Shown here piece by piece: positions 60,346 to 64,000 of a DNA stretch of 64,000 bases. The position numbers and the translations under genes are program-made. Source of the DNA: an uncultured Oscillospiraceae bacterium. GTDB taxonomy: Bacteria; Bacillota; Clostridia; Oscillospirales; Oscillospiraceae. Where the stretch lies: positions 47,645 through 111,644 of the forward strand of contig CALWXC010000007.1 in assembly GCA_944385415.1 (NCBI GenBank), read 5' to 3'. Positions within the stretch are counted from its first letter, which is position 1. Each line of letters opens with the position of its first letter. The notes beneath the pieces were generated by a model. The model was not told the DNA's origin, searched no databases, and saw only the letters and a program-made list of their open reading frames with translations.

Positions 60346-63300
60346 TGCGACCCAACCGGCTGCGCACCGACGCGTGGCGGGAGATTCGTCATACCTTCTC
60401 CCGCTTTCTGTCGCTGGTGATTCTGTCGGCCCTGGCCGTGGCCTTTCTGGTGGGTCTGCGGGCCGCGGCCCCCCATATGGAATACACCGCCGACCAATAT
60501 TATGACGAAACCCATCTGATGGACGGCTATGTGCTCTCCACCATGGGCCTGACCGACGAGGATTTGGAAGCCCTGGCCGCCGCCCCCGGCGTGGCCCAGG
60601 TGGAGGGGGGCTGGAATCTGGACGCCATCGCCATTGACAGCGTGGTGACGGTCCGCTCCCTGCCGGAACAGCTGAACCAGCTGACGGTGAAGGAGGGGCG
60701 TCTGCCCCGGTCTGAGGACGAGTGCGTCACGGAGACGCTGCTGCTGGATAGCCTGGGCCTTTCCGTGGGGGACACCCTGGAGCTGACCGCCGCCGAGGAC
60801 GAGGAGGAAGATCTGTCCTGCTGGACCTATACGGTGGTGGGAACCGTCACCTCTCCCCTGTACGTGGGTACCGACCGGGGCACCAGCCGTTTGGGCAACG
60901 GCGCGGTGGACGGCTTTGTGTACGTTCCGGCGGACAACTTCCAGATGGATGTCTATACGGTGGCCTATTTCACCGGCCGGGGGCTTGCGGAGCTGGAAAG
61001 CTATTCCGACGAGTACGACAACCGGGCGGAAGCGCTGCTGGACAGTCTGGAGCCCCTTTCCGAGGAACGGGCGGCTCTGCGGGACGATGTGGTCCGGCAG
61101 GAGGCCCAGGAGGAACTGGACGACACCCAGCGGGACATTGACGACGCCCAGGAAGAGCTGGACGATGCCAAGGCCCAGCTGGAACAGGCACGGGCAGAGC
61201 TGGACGCAGGCTGGCAGCAGTATTATGACGGCCTTTCCCAGCTGACCACGTCCATCACCGACGGGCGGGCCCAACTGGAGGAAACCGCCGCCATGCTGAT
61301 AAACGGCTGGCAGGAGTACTACGACGGCCAGGCCCAATATGAAGCGGCCCTGGCGGACTATAAAGCCCAGGCCGCCCAGCTGGCGGCGGCGGAACAGGAA
61401 TTGGAGCAGGGACAGGCCCAGTACGAAGCGGCCCTGGCCCCCTACGGGGGAACGCCCCAATACGCCCTGGTGGAACAGCAGCTGGCGCCCCAAAAGGCCC
61501 AGCTGGACGAAACAGCCGCCACTTTAACAGAAGCCCGGCAGCAGTTGGACGCGGGCAAGGCCCAGCTGGACGCGACCGCCGCCACCCTGACGGCAACCCA
61601 CGACCAGCTGACGGCGGGACAGGCCCAGTACGATGAAGCGTTGGCGGAGCTGAACCGGCAGCAGTTGGCGGGACAAGCCCAGCTGTCCGGCTCTCTGGCC
61701 CAGCTGGACGAGGGCGAAACGGCCTATGCCCGTTCCCTGGGGCAGTATGCTGCCGCCGTGGCCGAAGCGGAACCGGAGTTAGAGGACGCCCGGCAGGAGC
61801 TGGCCGACGGCCAGCAGGAGTTGGACGAACTAGAGCCGTGCGAATGGTACGTCCTGGGCCGGGACGGTAACGCGGGCATTGTGGGCTATTCCCAGGACGC
61901 CCAGCGGGTGGCCAATCTGGCGGCGGTGTTCCCGGTGATTTTCTTTGTGGTGGCGGCCCTGGCCTGTCTCACCACCATGACCCGCATGGTGGAGGAACAG
62001 CGGTCGCAAATCGGCGCGCTGAAAGCGTTGGGCTTTACCCGCATGGCCATTTCCTGGAAGTATTTAGGGTATGCGGCGGCGGCCAGCTGTACCGGCGGCC
62101 TGGCGGGTCTGGCCCTGGGGGCCACGCTGATTCCGGCGGTCATTGCCAACGCTTTCGCCATTATGTATACCATGCCGTCCTTGCAGTACAAATCGCTGCC
62201 GGTTCTCTATACCCTGTCGGTGCTGCTGGCGGTGGTGTGTACCACCGGCGCGTCCCTGTGGGCCTGCTTTGCAACGCTGATAGACACCCCGGCCAATCTG
62301 ATGCGGCCCCGGGCTCCCAAACCGGGGCGGCGGGTGTTTCTGGAATACTGCACGCCCCTCTGGCGGCATCTCAGCTTCACCTGGAAGGTGACCATGCGGA
62401 ATCTGTTCCGGTATCAGCGGCGGTTCTGGATGACGGTCCTGGGCATCGGCGGCTGTACGGCGCTGATTGTCACGGGCTTTGGGCTTCATGATTCCATCTT
62501 TGCCATTCTGGACAACCAGTATGACGAGATTTGTGTCTATGATACGTTGGTGGGCATCGATTCCGACTTGTCCCAGGGCCAGCGGCAAAAGATCACGACG
62601 TATCTGGACGGCAGCGACGCGGTGACGGACTACCTGTTCACGTATCAGGAATCGCTGGACGTGTCGGCGGGCGGGGTTTCCTATGGGGCCACCCTGTTCG
62701 CCGTGTCGGACGGCGACGCCTTTTCCCGGTTTATCCGGCTGCGGGACCGGCAGACCGGCGAAGCCCTTTTGTTGTCGGACCGGGGCGTGTTGCTGTCGGA
62801 GAAGACGGCGGAGCTGCTGGAAGTGGAGCCGGGGGACCACATCATTCTGGACGGAGAAAAGCGGGTGGAGGCCACGGTGGCGGCCCTGACGGAAAACTAT
62901 GTGCAGCATTACGTCTATCTGACGGCAGACCTGTACGAGCAGCTGTTCGGGCAGCCGCCGGAGGAAAACACCATTCTCCTGACCTACGGGCCCCAGGTGG
63001 ATGACGTGGCTTCGGACGATACCACCACGGAATTGATGACCATGGACGGCGTCACATCGTGTTCGTATATCGCCACCATACGGGACTTGTTTACGGATAG
63101 CATGTCGGCGGTCAATTATGCGGTGGTGATTATCATTGTGGCGGCGGCGGCGCTGGCCTTTGTGGTGCTGTATAATCTGACCAATATCAATATCACGGAG
63201 CGCATCCGGGAGCTGGCCACGTTGAAGGTGCTGGGGTTCTATGACCGGGAAGTGACGGCGTATGTGTACCGGGAAAACGTGTTTTTGACGCTGTTCGGCA

Positions 63301-63512
63301 TCGGGCTGGGGCTGGTGATGGGCCGATGGCTCCATAGTTGGATGGTGCTGACGGTGGAGGTGGACCTGGTGATGTTTGGACGGACCGCGCCGCCGTATGC
63401 CTATGGATTGGCGGCGGTCATGACGGTGGTGTTCTCACTGGTGGTCAATCTGGCGGCCCATTATAAGTTGAAGACGGTGGATATGGTGGAAAGCCTGAAA
63501 TCCGTGGAATAA
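60339..63512 (+). CDS. FtsX-like ABC permease with long coiled-coil insert
   Basis: The 1057-aa membrane protein has an N-terminal helix (about 20-42), a periplasm-facing MacB-type domain, a ~255-residue coiled coil (about 240-495) rich in Gln/Ala/Glu/Asp with recurring DAGWQQYYDG- and AQYEAAL-type units, then FtsX domain 1 (about 525-640; EEQRSQIGALKALGFTRMAI) and FtsX domain 2 (about 920-1045; ITERIRELATLKVLGFYDRE). Such giant permeases are widespread in Firmicutes; the coiled coil probably reaches into the cell wall. Substrate unknown. Element F starts 22 bp after the stop. Confidence 0.9.
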   Translation: MVMRPNRLRTDAWREIRHTFSRFLSLVILSALAVAFLVGLRAAAPHMEYTADQYYDETHLMDGYVLSTMGLTDEDLEALAAAPGVAQVEGGWNLDAIAIDSVVTVRSLPEQLNQLTVKEGRLPRSEDECVTETLLLDSLGLSVGDTLELTAAEDEEEDLSCWTYTVVGTVTSPLYVGTDRGTSRLGNGAVDGFVYVPADNFQMDVYTVAYFTGRGLAELESYSDEYDNRAEALLDSLEPLSEERAALRDDVVRQEAQEELDDTQRDIDDAQEELDDAKAQLEQARAELDAGWQQYYDGLSQLTTSITDGRAQLEETAAMLINGWQEYYDGQAQYEAALADYKAQAAQLAAAEQELEQGQAQYEAALAPYGGTPQYALVEQQLAPQKAQLDETAATLTEARQQLDAGKAQLDATAATLTATHDQLTAGQAQYDEALAELNRQQLAGQAQLSGSLAQLDEGETAYARSLGQYAAAVAEAEPELEDARQELADGQQELDELEPCEWYVLGRDGNAGIVGYSQDAQRVANLAAVFPVIFFVVAALACLTTMTRMVEEQRSQIGALKALGFTRMAISWKYLGYAAAASCTGGLAGLALGATLIPAVIANAFAIMYTMPSLQYKSLPVLYTLSVLLAVVCTTGASLWACFATLIDTPANLMRPRAPKPGRRVFLEYCTPLWRHLSFTWKVTMRNLFRYQRRFWMTVLGIGGCTALIVTGFGLHDSIFAILDNQYDEICVYDTLVGIDSDLSQGQRQKITTYLDGSDAVTDYLFTYQESLDVSAGGVSYGATLFAVSDGDAFSRFIRLRDRQTGEALLLSDRGVLLSEKTAELLEVEPGDHIILDGEKRVEATVAALTENYVQHYVYLTADLYEQLFGQPPEENTILLTYGPQVDDVASDDTTTELMTMDGVTSCSYIATIRDLFTDSMSAVNYAVVIIIVAAAALAFVVLYNLTNINITERIRELATLKVLGFYDREVTAYVYRENVFLTLFGIGLGLVMGRWLHSWMVLTVEVDLVMFGRTAPPYAYGLAAVMTVVFSLVVNLAAHYKLKTVDMVESLKSVE

Positions 63513-63534
63513 CGCCCCCCAATTACGCACCCAA

Positions 63535-63926
63535 ATATAAAAGTTTTACTCGATTTTTTCTTGTGGGGCAGCCCAAAATCGCGGAGTCCAGAGGCAGCGC
63601 CTCTGGTCGCCCGCCGCAGCGGGCGAAATCCCCAATCGTCCCAAAGCGCCATCCGCAGATGGCGCAACCCCCGGCAAAGCCGAAGGCCGCCGTCCCCACC
63701 CCTCGCGGGGTGGTGGGCGGCGGCCTTATATCGTACCGTGTCCGATAACGTACCTGCCCCACAAACCATGCGGGGCAGTCCGTCCCTGTTTGTAGGGCCG
63801 GACCTATGTGTCCCGCCGCCGGTACGCACCGCCGACCATCCTTAACGTAGGGGCCGGCATCCCTGACGGCCCCGGATGGAGTGTGCCATGGACGCGTCAA
63901 GGATGCCGCGTCCTACGAAACAGTGT
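63535..63926. repeat. Intergenic hairpin element F, with collapsed module site
   Basis: It starts with ATATAAAAGTTTTACTCGAT, then TTGTGGGGCAGCCCAAAATC, then CAGAGGCAGCGCCTCTG, CGCCCGCCGCAGCGGGCG, GCCATCCGCAGATGGCGC, GGCCGCC... GGCGGCC and the GGGGCCGGCATCCCTGACGG core, ending near GTCCTACGAAACAGTG. No right-hand inverted repeat is visible. Where element C has the 161-nt module, this copy has only GGGGCAGCCC. It fills the gene-free end of the window. Confidence 0.85.
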
Positions 63927-63949
63927 AAGCGTCAAACGTAACGGCGCAT

Positions 63950-63993
63950 AGACAATCCCAGCTCCGAAATGATTCTCAGAGCTGGGATTGTCT
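63950..63993. terminator. Long hairpin at the window end
   Basis: AGACAATCCCAGCTC (63950-63964) pairs perfectly with GAGCTGGGATTGTCT (63979-63993) over 15 bp with a 14-base loop. It is probably the terminator of a gene beyond the window; its T-run lies weakly on either side. Confidence 0.6.
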
Positions 63994-64000
63994 CATCATT

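Overview
This 64 kb window comes from a GC-rich, spore-forming Firmicute, most likely a gut clostridium of the Oscillospiraceae. The evidence is a Gram-positive ribosomal super-operon order, Bacillus-type promoters with strong AGGAGG ribosome binding sites, spoVAC, a BclA-like collagen protein, a GerMN lipoprotein, an archaeal-type prolyl-tRNA synthetase and a Firmicute-style eut microcompartment operon. Species-level assignment cannot be made from the sequence alone.

Layout. 1-863: the 3' end of a DAACS symporter gene and a small AT-rich membrane protein. 1418-7130: a fructose PTS operon read leftwards (fruR-fruK-fruA-ptsH-ptsI) behind a clear sigma-A promoter with 10-bp phased operator repeats. 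7249-7698: spoVAC. 7804-23720: an uninterrupted S10-spc-alpha ribosomal operon (rpsJ to rplQ, including secY, adk, map, a KOW protein, infA, rpmJ and rpoA) with a promoter, a 260-nt leader holding an attenuator hairpin, and a terminal hairpin. 24354-27665: proS, two small genes and L-serine dehydratase. 28534-34538: three c-di-GMP enzymes in a row. 34815-38793: azlCD, two flavodoxin-like reductases and small membrane and zinc-ribbon proteins. 39008-49736: a 13-gene ethanolamine utilisation operon encoding the ammonia-lyase and its reactivase, shell proteins, acetaldehyde and alcohol dehydrogenases, phosphotransacylase, adenosyltransferase, permease and EutQ. 49728-50024: a duplicated hairpin array. 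50133-54512: GerMN lipoprotein, tRNA-Val, an SLH protein, three tandem 79-aa zinc-ribbon membrane proteins (one interrupted by TGA) and a collagen-like spore-surface protein. 55375-58483: a TPP-riboswitch-controlled thiamine-precursor ABC transporter. 58480-63512: asparaginase and an ABC exporter with a giant coiled-coil permease.

The most unusual content is non-coding. Six long, GC-rich, hairpin-packed elements (about 1014-1400, 23827-24158, 27685-28513, 37299-37684, 54524-55360, 63535-63926) recur in the intergenic spaces. Two are bounded by terminal inverted repeats containing AAAAGTTTTACTCGATTTTT. Most end within about 25 bp of a stop codon. Three of the six sites carry a 161-nt module that folds on one strand into a six-helix rod. 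Five of its helices differ in sequence between copies yet still pair, with G-U wobbles always on the same strand. One element (63535) carries what looks like the collapsed or empty site of that module. This is the best candidate in the window for an undescribed structured RNA or mobile hairpin system.
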